A stretch of 64,000 nucleotides of DNA from Ilumatobacteraceae bacterium (GCA_033344875.1 JAWPMO010000001.1:1017595-1081594); one strand, 5' to 3'; counted from the stretch's first letter, positions 50,373 to 59,461 are shown. A program made the numbers and translations. Notes: a model not told the origin generated them from the sequence alone.

Positions 50373-51542
50373 TCAATCGAGCCGTTCGAGGAAACGGGCG
50401 ATCGGCGCCCCGATCTCGTCGAAGTGGATCAGGAACGCATCGTGGCCGTGGATCGAGTCGATCTCGACGTACTCGCTGAGCATGCCGTCGCGGGCGAGCA
50501 GCCGGGAGAGGTGCTCCTGTTGATACGGCGGGTAGAGAATGTCGCTGTTGATCCCGATCGTCAGGTTGGGCACGTTGATCCGGGCCATGGCCCGTTCGAC
50601 CGATCCGCGGCCGCGGGCGATGTCGTGGAGGTCCATCGCCTTGCCGATGATCAGGTAGCTGTTCGCGTCGAAACGTCGCACGAGCTTGTCGCCGTGGTAC
50701 TGCAGGTAGCGCTCGACCTCGAACTCCTGCCAGAGGCCGAACGTGTCGCCGAGCCGGGCCCGATCGGTCAGGTCGCGCCCGAAGCGCTCGGTGAACGCAT
50801 TGTCGCTCCGGAACGTCACCTGGGCCACCTGACGGGCGACCGCCAGCCCCTCCGCCGGGCCGTCGCCCGGCTCGGCGTCGTAGTAGTCGCCGCCGCGCCA
50901 CCGCGGGTCGAGACGGATCGAGCGCCGCCCGATGACCCCCCAGGCGATCTGTTGCGCGCTGGCCTGCATGCAACTGGCGATCGGCACGATCGAACGGACC
51001 CGCTTGGGGTACGTGGTCGCCCACTCGAGCACCTGCATGCCCCCCATCGATCCACCCATGACCGACGCCCATTCGGTGATACCGAGGTGTGGCATGAGCT
51101 GGGCCTGGGCTCGCACCATGTCGCGGATGGTGACGACCGGGAACCGCGAGCCGTAGGGCCGACCGTCGTCGGGATGCGGCGACGCCGGGCCGGTCGACCC
51201 CTGACACCCGCCGAGCACGTTCGGACACACCACGAACCATTCGTCGGTGTCGATGTGCTTGCCGGGACCGACGACGTCGTCCCACCAGCCGGGGGTGTCG
51301 TGTCCGCGGCCGGCTCGGCCGGCGGCGTGCGAGTCTCCCGTCCAGGCGTGGAGGAGCAGGATCGCGTTGGTCCCGTCGGAGTTCAGGGTGCCCCAAGTCT
51401 CGTACGCGATCGTGACGTCGCTCAGGACGGCGCCGCTCTCGACGGCGAAGGCGTGGTCGGACGCGAACGTGAAGAACCGGCGCCCACCGGGATCGTCACC
51501 GGGCTGCCATGCGCCGGTGACCGGGAGCGGCGTTCTCGTCAC
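50373..51542 (-). CDS. metX: Homoserine O-acetyltransferase
   Basis: Alpha/beta-hydrolase-fold acyltransferase of 389 residues that commits homoserine to methionine synthesis. Motifs are LHAWTGDSHAAG, GPGKHIDTDEWFVVCPNVLGGCQGSTGP, the nucleophile elbow ASVMGGSMGGMQVLEW, the acid in GINSDILYPPYQQ and the His in IDSIHGHDAFLIHFDE. GTG 51542 is preceded by GAGAGGA. A SAM-riboswitch-like leader lies 78 nt upstream. The frame continues through the leader, but that part has no conserved sequence. Confidence 0.94.
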   Translation of the reverse strand: MTRTPLPVTGAWQPGDDPGGRRFFTFASDHAFAVESGAVLSDVTIAYETWGTLNSDGTNAILLLHAWTGDSHAAGRAGRGHDTPGWWDDVVGPGKHIDTDEWFVVCPNVLGGCQGSTGPASPHPDDGRPYGSRFPVVTIRDMVRAQAQLMPHLGITEWASVMGGSMGGMQVLEWATTYPKRVRSIVPIASCMQASAQQIAWGVIGRRSIRLDPRWRGGDYYDAEPGDGPAEGLAVARQVAQVTFRSDNAFTERFGRDLTDRARLGDTFGLWQEFEVERYLQYHGDKLVRRFDANSYLIIGKAMDLHDIARGRGSVERAMARINVPNLTIGINSDILYPPYQQEHLSRLLARDGMLSEYVEIDSIHGHDAFLIHFDEIGAPIARFLERLD

Positions 51543-51619
51543 GTTCGGTCCTCTCGTCGTCGAATCTCGGATGACATCGCAAGCGGCCGAACGCCGGTTT
51601 GTCGGCGAACCGACCACAT

Positions 51620-51722
51620 TCCGCATCGCCGGGTGACCGACGACGTGGGAGGCACCTTGGGGGCGTTGCCCAGGTTGCCGGGACCGTGGACCGAATGGCA
51701 CACGAACCGCTCTTGATGCTGG
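51620..51722 (-). promoter_or_regulatory. SAM-riboswitch-like leader (SAM-I/SAM-IV type) of metX
   Basis: The minus strand upstream of metX carries the SAM-aptamer core in order: an AAGAGCGG start, GTCCCGGCAACC (GGCAACC at 51679-51673), then CCAAGGTGCC (GGTGCC at 51656-51651). GCATC near the 5' end can pair with GATGC near the 3' end as P1. A following hairpin GTCGG-TTCG-CCGAC (51614-51601) could be the expression platform. Control of metX by SAM is well known. Class assignment within the SAM-I/IV clan is unsure. Confidence 0.6.
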
Positions 51723-51784
51723 CCGCATCGTACCAGCGCATCGCCGTACCGCCCTGGTCGATTCACGACGGCTAGCTTGTCGCG

Positions 51785-53044
51785 ATGCGAGTCCTCGTGA
51801 TCGGTTCCGGTGGGGTCGGCTCGGCATTCACGGCGATCGCGTCGCGCCGTGCTGCCTTCGAGCAGATCACGGTCAGCGACATCGACCTCGGCAAGGCCGA
51901 GGCCGCGGTGCTGACCGCGGACGACGTCGACGACGGACGGGTCCGAGCAGCACGCGTCGACGCATCCGACGAGGCGTCGGTCGCCGAACTCGCCAGGACC
52001 TGCCGAGCCGACGTGATCCTGAACGCGTGTGACCCGCGGTTCAACCCACCGATCTTCCAGGGCGCGTTCGCGGCCGGCTGCCACTACGTCGACATGGCGA
52101 TGCACATGAGCGAACCGCACCCGACGCAGCCGTACGAGAAGACGGGCCGACGACTCGGCGACGCGCAGTTCGCCCAGTCGCCGCTGTGGAAGAACCGCAA
52201 CCTCATGGCGCTCGTCGGCATGGGGGTCGAGCCCGGCTTCTCCGACGTGGCCGCCCGGTACGCCGCCGACCACCTGTTCTCGAAGATCGACGAGATCGGC
52301 GTCCGCGACGGTGCCGATCTCGTCGTCGACGGCTACGACTTCGCCCCCACGTTCTCGATCTGGACCACGATCGAGGAGTGCCTCAACCCACCCGTGATCT
52401 ACGAACGCGAACGCGGGTGGTTCACGACCGCCCCGTTCAGCGAGCCCGAGATCTTCACGTTCCCGGAGGGCATCGGACCGCTGCAATGCGTCAACGTCGA
52501 GCACGAGGAGGTCATCCTCATCCCGCGCTGGATCGACGTCGAGCGCGTGACGTTCAAGTACGGCCTCGGTGACGAGTTCATCAACGTGCTCAAGACCCTG
52601 CAGAAGCTCGAGCTCGTGTCGACCGAACCGGTCGAGGTGCGCGGCGTGAAGGTGTCGCCGCGCGACGTCGTGGCCGCCGCGCTGCCCGACCCCGCCGATC
52701 TCGGCGACAAGATGCACGGTCGCACGTGTGCCGGGACGTGGGTGCAGGGGCTCGGCCTCGACGGTGAACCACGCGAGGTGTACCTGTACCACATCGTCGA
52801 CAACGCCTGGTCGATGAAGGAGTTCGGTCATCAGGCCGTCGTGTGGCAGACGGCCGTGATGCCGGCGGTCGCGATCGAGCTGATGGCGACCGGTGTGTGG
52901 TCGGCCAAGGGCGTCGTCGGCCCCGAGGCGTTGCCACCCGAACCGTTCCTCGACCTGCTCGACGAGCACGGCACGGAATGGGAGTGGGCCGACTACCGCG
53001 ACCGGGCACCGATCGAGCCCACATCGCTCGCCACCGGCGCGTAG
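51785..53044 (+). CDS. Saccharopine dehydrogenase-like protein
   Basis: A 419-residue NAD(P)-binding protein: N-terminal Rossmann VLVIGSGGVGSAFTAIASRR, followed by ADVILNACDPRFNPPIFQGAFAAGCHYVDMAMHMSEP and LVGMGVEPGFSDVAARYAADHLF. This matches the saccharopine dehydrogenase / carboxynorspermidine-synthase-like superfamily. Which amino acid or polyamine is the substrate is not readable. TAGCTT at 51773-51778 is exactly 12 to 7 nt before the ATG. It ends 12 bp before the convergent PdxA2 gene. Confidence 0.85.
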   Translation: MRVLVIGSGGVGSAFTAIASRRAAFEQITVSDIDLGKAEAAVLTADDVDDGRVRAARVDASDEASVAELARTCRADVILNACDPRFNPPIFQGAFAAGCHYVDMAMHMSEPHPTQPYEKTGRRLGDAQFAQSPLWKNRNLMALVGMGVEPGFSDVAARYAADHLFSKIDEIGVRDGADLVVDGYDFAPTFSIWTTIEECLNPPVIYERERGWFTTAPFSEPEIFTFPEGIGPLQCVNVEHEEVILIPRWIDVERVTFKYGLGDEFINVLKTLQKLELVSTEPVEVRGVKVSPRDVVAAALPDPADLGDKMHGRTCAGTWVQGLGLDGEPREVYLYHIVDNAWSMKEFGHQAVVWQTAVMPAVAIELMATGVWSAKGVVGPEALPPEPFLDLLDEHGTEWEWADYRDRAPIEPTSLATGA

Positions 53045-53055
53045 CCGTCGAGTCC

Positions 53056-54045
53056 TCAACCTGCGAGGCGTTCGGCGTACGCGAGCGCGTGCGTCAGCGA
53101 ATCGGTGAACGCCTGCCCCGTCCACGCGATGTCGAACGCCGTGCCGTGATCGACCGAGGTACGGATGATCGGCAGTCCGAGCGTGACGTTGACGCCGGTG
53201 TCGAACGCCAGCAGTTTCATCGGCGCGTGCCCTTGGTCGTGGTACATCACGACGATCGCGTCGTAGCGGAATCGACGGACCGCCTGGAAGAAGACCGTGT
53301 CGGCCGGCAGCGGACCGACCGCATCGATGCCTTCACCACGAGCGGTCGCGATCGCCGGCTCGATCTGTTCGATGTCCTCGGTGCCGAACAGGCCGTGTTC
53401 GCCGGCGTGCGGATTGAGACCACACACCGCGATCCGGGGTTCGGCCACGAACCGTCCGACCGCCTCGTGGGTCAGGCGGATCACGTCGACCACCCGATCC
53501 GCCCGGGCGCGGTCGATCGCGTCGCGGAGTGAACAGTGCGTACTCACATGGGTCACGGCGAGTGAACCGTGCTCGTGCTCGGTCGTGAGCATCATCGTCA
53601 CGTTACTCACACCGCACCGTTCGGCGACGAGTTCGGTGTGTCCCACGAACGTCGGATCCGACAGCTGCGTCGCCTCCTTGTTCATCGGCATCGTGACGAT
53701 CGCGGCGACGTCGTCGGCGAGCGCGGCGTCGGTCGCCGCCACGACGTAGGCACGTGCCGCGGCTCCCGACGCCCGGTCGAGCACTCCGGGGCGGTGGTCG
53801 TCGGCGCCGAGCATGGCGAGGTCGACGACGTTGAGCGAACCGGGGCGGAGACCGGTCGGTGCTTCGAGGACGTGCACCGCGACGTCGAGCCCGAGCAGCG
53901 CCTGACCGGCCCGGAGGATCGCTGCGTCGCCGTACACCACCAAGTCGCCGCCGAGCAGCTCACCGTCGGCCGCAGCTCGAAGCACGATCTCGGGTCCGAC
54001 CCCGGAGGCGTCACCCATCGTGATCGCGATCGGTCGGCGGGTCAT
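53056..54045 (-). CDS. PdxA-family dehydrogenase, probable PdxA2 of four-carbon acid sugar catabolism
   Basis: NAD-dependent oxidoreductase of 329 residues: ITMGDASGVGPEIVLRA at the N-terminus, MPMNKEATQLSDPTFVGHTELVAE, NPHAGEHGLFGTEDIEQIEPAI, and the metal-binding MYHDQGHAPMKLLAFDTGVNVTLGLPIIRTSVDHGTAFD. The family includes 4-hydroxythreonine-4-P dehydrogenase for pyridoxal phosphate and PdxA2 enzymes that oxidise phosphorylated threonate/erythronate. A 4-bp ATGA overlap with a DUF1537 kinase gene points to PdxA2 rather than vitamin B6 synthesis. Confidence 0.85.
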   Translation of the reverse strand: MTRRPIAITMGDASGVGPEIVLRAAADGELLGGDLVVYGDAAILRAGQALLGLDVAVHVLEAPTGLRPGSLNVVDLAMLGADDHRPGVLDRASGAAARAYVVAATDAALADDVAAIVTMPMNKEATQLSDPTFVGHTELVAERCGVSNVTMMLTTEHEHGSLAVTHVSTHCSLRDAIDRARADRVVDVIRLTHEAVGRFVAEPRIAVCGLNPHAGEHGLFGTEDIEQIEPAIATARGEGIDAVGPLPADTVFFQAVRRFRYDAIVVMYHDQGHAPMKLLAFDTGVNVTLGLPIIRTSVDHGTAFDIAWTGQAFTDSLTHALAYAERLAG

Positions 54046-55157
54046 GGCCTCAGTGTGGCGCGAACGAGGTCGACGAGAGAACTCTCACTACCGAACCCGC
54101 CCGATCGAGTCACGACGGGCATGTCGAACCCGTCGACCGTCGACCAGGCGGTACCGGGGGCCACCGTGCCGTGCACGCTCACGGCAGCCTGGCCGAAGAT
54201 CGCGGCCGCCGTGTCACCGCCGAGGACGACGAGTGCTCCGAGCGCCACCTCCCGTCGAAGGTCGTCGACGCCGCCGGCCAGGGCCGTGGCGGCGGCGACG
54301 GCGAGCGGTTCGTCGACATCGCCCACCGGGATCTCGGTGGCGAGGATCAGCGTGCCCGACGCTGCCAGACGGCGGGCGGTGATCTCGTCGGCGATGGTCG
54401 CGACCGGGATGCCTGACCGTTCCGCAGCCGCGAGCTGGGCACGCGCCGCCGGGTGGACGCTGCCACAGGCCACGAGGATCGGACCGTCGGTGACCGGCGG
54501 CGTCGGCGGATCGCCGTGCTCGTGGGCGACGGCGCCGATGACCGCCGCCGTGCCGGCGAGCACGACGTCGTCACGGCCGTCGTTCCAGGCCCCGACCAAG
54601 CCGGTGATGTCGGCGGCGGTCGACGCATCGGCGACGGCGACACCGACCGGATCGGCGAGCCAGTCGACCACCCGGTCGAGTTCGGCGAGTTCCACCACCG
54701 CTGTCACCCCGGCCGCGCGCAGCAGGCGGGCCGGCCGAGATGAGCTGACGCGACGTCGTACGTCGCTGCCGGCCCCGCCCTCGTGGACCGGTCGGCCGTG
54801 TTCGAGCACCATGCCACCGACGCAGGTGCGACCCTGCTCGGGCAAGGCCGGAACGAGCAGGACCGGGCGCCGCTCGACGACCGCGGCCAACTCGTCGGGC
54901 CAGTTGCCCCGCAGCGTCGAGTCGAGCTTGTGAGCGACACGGTCGGCTGCCGGCACTCGGCCGACCCGTGAACGGGCGTCGCCCGGCGACAGGTGTCGGG
55001 ATCCCACGTCGATCACGGCGACGGAGTCGGGCGCTTCCGGAACGGCCGGTCGTGCCGGCCATGCGATGACCGGGATCGGCGCCCCCAGCCGGTCGGCCAG
55101 CGTGGCCGCCGTCTCCAGGGCGCCGGTGCGATCATCGGCGACGACGAGCAACTGCAT
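54042..55157 (-). CDS. Four-carbon acid sugar kinase family protein (DUF1537, DtnK/OtnK-like)
   Basis: A 371-residue kinase of the DUF1537 family. N-terminal VVADDRTGALETAATLADRLG (the DD-x-TGA motif), VAHKLDSTLRGNWPDEL, PALPEQGRTCVGG, and the C-terminal nucleotide-binding VVLGGDTAAAIF and RSGGFGSES are all present. Members phosphorylate D-threonate or D-erythronate, and a PdxA2 dehydrogenase then oxidises the product, exactly the partner downstream. The usual third enzyme (aldolase) is not in the window. ATG 55157 avoids overlap with the divergent hydrolase. Confidence 0.85.
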   Translation of the reverse strand: MQLLVVADDRTGALETAATLADRLGAPIPVIAWPARPAVPEAPDSVAVIDVGSRHLSPGDARSRVGRVPAADRVAHKLDSTLRGNWPDELAAVVERRPVLLVPALPEQGRTCVGGMVLEHGRPVHEGGAGSDVRRRVSSSRPARLLRAAGVTAVVELAELDRVVDWLADPVGVAVADASTAADITGLVGAWNDGRDDVVLAGTAAVIGAVAHEHGDPPTPPVTDGPILVACGSVHPAARAQLAAAERSGIPVATIADEITARRLAASGTLILATEIPVGDVDEPLAVAAATALAGGVDDLRREVALGALVVLGGDTAAAIFGQAAVSVHGTVAPGTAWSTVDGFDMPVVTRSGGFGSESSLVDLVRATLRP

Positions 55158-55200
55158 CTCCGCATTCTGGCCGGAGGGCCCCGGTCGATACATTTCCGGC

Positions 55201-56040
55201 ATGCCGACCGCGACCAACGGGAACTGCTCGATCCACTACGAGACCTTCGGCTCGTCGGACGATCCGACGCTCCTGCTGGTCAACGGGCTGGGCTCGCAGT
55301 GCATCAACTACGAGGTCGAGTGGTGCGAGATGTTCGTCGCCGCGGGGTTCCACGTCATCAGGTTCGACAATCGGGACATGGGGTTGTCGACACACTTCAC
55401 CGACGCCCCGACCGACGAACGCGGCGCCGCGTACCGGTTGACCGACATGGCCGACGACGCCGTCGCCGTGCTCGACGCCGCCGGGATCGAGCGGGCACAC
55501 GTGATGGGTCTCTCGATGGGCGGCATGATCGTCCAGCAGCTCGCGATCCATCATCGCGACCGGCTGCTGTCCATGGTCTCGGTGATGTCGCACACCGGGG
55601 AGGCCGACCACGGGAACTCCACCCCGGAGGCTCGTGCTCAGCTGACGAGCGCTCCCGCCACCGATCGTGACTCAGCGATCGCGAAGAGCCTGGCCGGCAT
55701 GCGGATCTGGGGCAGCCCGGCATTCGTCGGCGAGGAACGGTGTGCCGCCAACGCCGCCCGGGCGTTCGACCGCTGCTTCGACCCGGCGGGCGTGACCCGG
55801 CAGTATCTCGCGATCACCGGTGCGACCTGGGCGGATCAGCTGCCGGAGGTGACGACGCCGACCCTCGTGATGCACGGCACCGCCGACACCCTGATCGACA
55901 TCAGCGGAGGTCGACGGACCGCCGAACTGATCCCGGGTGCCAGGTTCGTGGCGATCGAGGGAATGGGCCACGACTACCCACCCGAACTGTGGCCGCGATG
56001 GGTGGAGGAGGTCGCCGGGTTCTGCGCGGCTCAGGCCTGA
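55201..56040 (+). CDS. Alpha/beta hydrolase
   Basis: A 279-residue alpha/beta hydrolase. LLLVNGLGSQCINYE marks the oxyanion region, DNRDMGLSTHF follows, the nucleophile elbow is MGLSMGGMIVQQLA, the acid is in MHGTADTLIDISGG and the His in EGMGHDYPPELW. It resembles actinobacterial esterases and aclacinomycin methylesterase-like enzymes. TACATT (55189-55194) at -12 to -7 suggests a leaderless message. Its last 10 bp overlap the next convergent hydrolase. Confidence 0.85.
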   Translation: MPTATNGNCSIHYETFGSSDDPTLLLVNGLGSQCINYEVEWCEMFVAAGFHVIRFDNRDMGLSTHFTDAPTDERGAAYRLTDMADDAVAVLDAAGIERAHVMGLSMGGMIVQQLAIHHRDRLLSMVSVMSHTGEADHGNSTPEARAQLTSAPATDRDSAIAKSLAGMRIWGSPAFVGEERCAANAARAFDRCFDPAGVTRQYLAITGATWADQLPEVTTPTLVMHGTADTLIDISGGRRTAELIPGARFVAIEGMGHDYPPELWPRWVEEVAGFCAAQA

Positions 56041-56819
56041 TCGAGGAATCTGCGCACGCGACCGCTCCATCCGGCGATGCCGTCCATCGTCGTCGCGAGT
56101 GCCAGCTCGCTGCCGTCGATCAGTTCGTGCAACCGGGCGGCAGTCGTGACCGGATGCCCCGGATCACCCGTCCAGGCGAGGATCAGCGTGGGGACGCCGA
56201 TCGCCGCGATCTCGGCGGGGCCCGGGAGATCGGCCGTGCCGGCGCCGCGGAAGATGCGGGCGAGCCGTGCGGGGTCGGCGCTCGCGAGCAGTTGCGGGAA
56301 CCGTGCCGTCCAGCGTGGGTCATCGACGAACGGGTCGGGGGCCGGGGCGGCGGCCGCCCCGGCGAGCAGCGTCTCGTGGTCGCCCGCCTCGATCAGATCG
56401 GCCATCATGGCGTAGGCGTCAACCTGCGCGGCGCGGCGCTCCCACGCGGTCGGTGGGATCACGAAGATGAGCCCGCGGACGCGGTCGGGAGCGATCACGG
56501 CCGCGTGCAGCGCGGTCGCACATCCCATCGATGCTCCCCCGGCGACGTACTCGCCGATGCCCAGGTGGTCGGCGAGCGCCAGTTGATCGGCGGCGAGCGC
56601 GCGCCACGAGTAATCCTCGGGCTCCGGGGTCGAGCCCGACTCGCCGTGTCCACGAGCGTCGTAACGCAGTACCCGGTGTGTCGATCGGATCGTCGACCAG
56701 TCGAGCAGGCCGAGTTCGTCCTCGGATGCCATCGAGCTCGTGAGCCCGTGCCCCCAGACGACGTCGGGGCCCTCGCCCGAGAGATCGTGGACGAGGTCGA
56801 CGCCGCGAATCATCACCAT
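56031..56819 (-). CDS. Alpha/beta hydrolase
   Basis: A 262-residue alpha/beta hydrolase, distinct from its convergent neighbour: VVWGHGLTSSM, YDARGHGESGSTPEP, the nucleophile elbow GGASMGCATALHAAV, the acid near LAWTGDPGHPV; no clear catalytic His-containing GH motif follows apart from that segment. TACGTT at -12 to -7 on the minus strand supports ATG 56819. Substrate unknown. Confidence 0.82.
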   Translation of the reverse strand: MVMIRGVDLVHDLSGEGPDVVWGHGLTSSMASEDELGLLDWSTIRSTHRVLRYDARGHGESGSTPEPEDYSWRALAADQLALADHLGIGEYVAGGASMGCATALHAAVIAPDRVRGLIFVIPPTAWERRAAQVDAYAMMADLIEAGDHETLLAGAAAAPAPDPFVDDPRWTARFPQLLASADPARLARIFRGAGTADLPGPAEIAAIGVPTLILAWTGDPGHPVTTAARLHELIDGSELALATTMDGIAGWSGRVRRFLDQA

Positions 56820-56835
56820 GGCCCGAACGTACCGC

Positions 56836-57231
56836 TCAGGTACCGGGAAGTCGGCACGCCGGCGTGCCGCCGGGCAGTCGGTATCGGTGACGCGCCACGG
56901 TGCGGTACACGATGCCGCCGAGCGACCGGAGCCCGGGCAACCCCAGGATCCGCCCGAGGACGGCCCAGACGCCGCCGGCGTGTCGCAGCGAGGCGATGAC
57001 CGCCTCGTGGGCCGAAGCGACGGTACCGTCGGCGGCCACCCACTGGACGGCCGCTCGGCACTGATCCTCGGTCACCGGCAGCGTGTCGAGATCGAGGAAC
57101 TGCCACGGCTCGACGTTCTCGAGGCCGAGCCACCGCTGTCCCGTCCGAGCCGACGTCGTGCAGAATCCGCAGTCACCGTCGAAGATCAGGAGCGGGCGGC
57201 CGCGACCGACCGGCGCGTCGGCGACGCTCAC
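56836..57231 (-). CDS. DCC-family thiol-disulfide oxidoreductase-like protein (DUF393)
   Basis: A 131-residue DUF393 protein: the family-defining LIFDGDCGFCTTSARTGQRWL contains D-x-DC-x2-C, then AVQWVAADGTVASAHEAVIASL and RSLGGIVYRTVARHRYRLPGGTPAC. Presumed thiol redox or membrane-associated role. GTG 57231 overlaps the upstream gene stop by 4 bp (GTGA), so the pair is co-translated. Confidence 0.82.
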   Translation of the reverse strand: MSVADAPVGRGRPLLIFDGDCGFCTTSARTGQRWLGLENVEPWQFLDLDTLPVTEDQCRAAVQWVAADGTVASAHEAVIASLRHAGGVWAVLGRILGLPGLRSLGGIVYRTVARHRYRLPGGTPACRLPGT

Positions 57232-57731
57232 GTCTCGGTCTCGCCCGGGCGCCCGAGCACCGGTTGCGCGAGACGGAGACGCTGCTCGAAGCCCGTCTCG
57301 TAGGGCATGAAGCCGTTGCGATCGGGATACAGCAGCTGGGTGAGCGGGAACGGCGCTCCCCGGTACCACGCGGTCGCCGTGGCGAACGCCGCGGCGTGCG
57401 TGTCGAGGTCGACGGGGGCGAACATGCATCGCAGCTCGTTGTCGAGCAGTCCGACCAGCTCCACGCCGAGCGGGATCTCCGTGCCGCCGCGCAGCGCGTC
57501 GACGACGAGCCCGATCAGCCCGTTGGCGGCCACCGGGGTCAGACCGAACACGGCGACCTCGGGGAACCCGGTCAGCTCCGGGAGTCCGATCGTGTACGCG
57601 TAGGCGGGCGTCGGCGGTTCGGTGTCGGACCGGGGCGAGACGGGTTCGAGCGCCCACCCGTTGGTCTCGATCATCCACTCGATCTTCTCGGCGTGCGGAA
57701 TGTGGAAGTCGGGCAACTCCATGGGGTCCAT
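57228..57731 (-). CDS. DUF4262 domain protein
   Basis: A 167-residue protein with the DUF4262 pattern: AYTIGLPELTGFPEVAVFGL, AANGLIGLVVDALRGG, FAPVDLDTHAAAFATATAWYRG and LLYPDRNGFMPYETGF. Function unknown for the family. ATG 57731 (MDPMELPDFH) is chosen because longer starts run into the SURF1 gene. First gene of a two-gene unit with the DCC protein, which it overlaps by 4 bp. Confidence 0.78.
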   Translation of the reverse strand: MDPMELPDFHIPHAEKIEWMIETNGWALEPVSPRSDTEPPTPAYAYTIGLPELTGFPEVAVFGLTPVAANGLIGLVVDALRGGTEIPLGVELVGLLDNELRCMFAPVDLDTHAAAFATATAWYRGAPFPLTQLLYPDRNGFMPYETGFEQRLRLAQPVLGRPGETET

Positions 57732-57760
57732 CGTGCCAGCGCCGATACCGTTTGCGGCGC

Positions 57761-58498
57761 ATGTACCGGTTCCTGCTGCGCCCCACATGGATCGCCTTCC
57801 ATCTGCTTGTCGTCGCCGGAATCATCACGATGATCAACCTCGGCTTCTGGCAGCTCCGCCGGCTCGACGAGCGCCAGGCCTTCAACGCGGTGGTCGAGCA
57901 GCGCTACGACGCTCCCCCGTTGCCGCTCGACGAACTCCTCGTGCCGGGCACCGATCCCGACGCCGTCGCATGGCGTCCGGTGACCGCGTCGGGCACCTAC
58001 CTGCCCGACGAGCGGGTGTTGATCGTCAACCGTTCCCAGAACGGACGGGCCGGCGTCAACACCGTCGTCCCGATGCGGCTCGACGACGGGCGCATCCTGC
58101 TCGTCAACCGCGGGTTCGTCCCGCTGGCGTTCGACCCGCCACCGGTCCCCGCCCGCGAGGTCGCGGTGACCGGGCGCCTCCGCCCCTCGCAGGAGCGCGG
58201 GTTCGGCCAGCTCTCCGACCCGGCCGACGGTGCCCTCGCCGAGGCGCAGCGGCTCGACATCGAACGTCTCGCCGCACAGCTCGACGGCGAGGTCGTCCCG
58301 ATGTACATCGACCTGATCGAGTCGGTCCCCGCCGAGCTCGACGGGCTGCCCGAACCGGTGATCGCGCCCGACCTGAGCGAGGGCAACCACCTGTCGTACG
58401 CGGCGCAGTGGTTCATCTTCTCGATCGCGGTCGGGGTCGGCTGGGTGCTCGCCGTGCGCCGATCGATCGCCACCCGGCGCCGCGCCGACACCCGCTGA
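57761..58498 (+). CDS. SURF1-family cytochrome oxidase assembly protein
   Basis: SURF1-like membrane protein of 245 residues with one N-terminal helix (WIAFHLLVVAGIITMINLGFWQLRRLDER, residues 9-36) and one C-terminal helix (AAQWFIFSIAVGVGWVLAVRRS, about 212-234), and the large extracytoplasmic domain between them with WRPVTASGTYLPDERVLIVNR and LVNRGFVPL. Assists heme a insertion into cytochrome c oxidase. Divergent from DUF4262; 12 bp before the convergent MBL gene. Confidence 0.9.
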   Translation: MYRFLLRPTWIAFHLLVVAGIITMINLGFWQLRRLDERQAFNAVVEQRYDAPPLPLDELLVPGTDPDAVAWRPVTASGTYLPDERVLIVNRSQNGRAGVNTVVPMRLDDGRILLVNRGFVPLAFDPPPVPAREVAVTGRLRPSQERGFGQLSDPADGALAEAQRLDIERLAAQLDGEVVPMYIDLIESVPAELDGLPEPVIAPDLSEGNHLSYAAQWFIFSIAVGVGWVLAVRRSIATRRRADTR

Positions 58499-58510
58499 CA
58501 CCCGCGGGCT

Positions 58511-59461
58511 TCAGGCGTGCGGGCGTTCGAGCTCGGCCATCCGCCGGAACTGTTCGACCACGTCGGGGGTCCGATGGTCGGGATCGAGCTGGCGGTACAC
58601 GGTCTCGACGTTGACGGCGATCCGTCCGAACTCGCCGAGCCCACCGAACCGTTCGGAGGCACCGAGCGCACGACCGATGTCACGTGCGGCGTCGAACGCG
58701 TCGATGCCGGCGGCGTGGCGGCTGGTGGCCTCCGCGTCGACGAACGAAAGATAATCGCGGACGGCGACGACGCCCGACTTGTCGGTGACCGGCCCGTGAC
58801 CGGGGACGACCCGGTCGACGTCCATGCCGAGCATCAGGTCGCACGCCTCGATCCAGTTGCTCAGTGGCCCCGCCCAGACGATCGGAGTGCCACCGATGAA
58901 CAGGATGTCGCCCGTGTACACGACGCCGGCGTCGGGGACCACCGCGATCGTGTCGCCGGCCGTGTGCGCCGGACCGACTTCGATCAGCTCGACGATTCGG
59001 CCGCCGACGTCGAGATCGAGGCGGCCGTCGAACGTCCTGTCGGGGAGGCGCAGCTCGATGCCGGCGAAGTCGAAGTCGCCGAAGAAGCCCCGGAACAGCT
59101 CGCCGACGTCGCCCGGCGCCTGGTTGAGTGCGGCCAGCATCGCCGGCGGCACCTCGGCCATCTCCTCGGCCGTCGCCGACGACGCGACGATCTGTGCGTC
59201 ACCGACGAGCTCGTTGCCGTAGCAGTGGTCGCCGTTGGCGTGCGTGTTGAGCACCGTGCCGATCGGCGCGGTGCCCGTGTGGTGCGCGAACGCGTCGAGC
59301 ATCCGGCGGGTGATCCGCAGGTCGAACAGCGTGTCGACGAGGAGCGAGGCGCCGTCGCCGACCACGAGGCCGGCATTGCTCCAGCCCCAACCGCCGTCAC
59401 CTTGCAGGTACGCCAGGCAGCCGTCGCCGACCTCGGTCACCGTTGCCGTCGGTTCGCTCAT
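58511..59461 (-). CDS. MBL-fold metallo-hydrolase
   Basis: A 316-residue metallo-beta-lactamase-fold hydrolase. Metal-binding motif LNTHANGDHCYGNELV has H-A-N-G-D-H, with Asn in place of the second His of HxHxDH. GPAHTAGDTIAVVPDAGVVYTGDILFIGG and VPGHGPVTDKSGV supply further ligands. This variant is common in the family. The start ATG is only 9 bp from the left end of an IS481 element, so the native promoter has probably been separated from it. Confidence 0.85.
   Translation of the reverse strand: MSEPTATVTEVGDGCLAYLQGDGGWGWSNAGLVVGDGASLLVDTLFDLRITRRMLDAFAHHTGTAPIGTVLNTHANGDHCYGNELVGDAQIVASSATAEEMAEVPPAMLAALNQAPGDVGELFRGFFGDFDFAGIELRLPDRTFDGRLDLDVGGRIVELIEVGPAHTAGDTIAVVPDAGVVYTGDILFIGGTPIVWAGPLSNWIEACDLMLGMDVDRVVPGHGPVTDKSGVVAVRDYLSFVDAEATSRHAAGIDAFDAARDIGRALGASERFGGLGEFGRIAVNVETVYRQLDPDHRTPDVVEQFRRMAELERPHA

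Noticed and set aside
53056-54045. Annotation as pyridoxine biosynthesis PdxA
   Set aside because: The coupled DUF1537 kinase indicates the PdxA2 branch; no other vitamin B6 genes are near.
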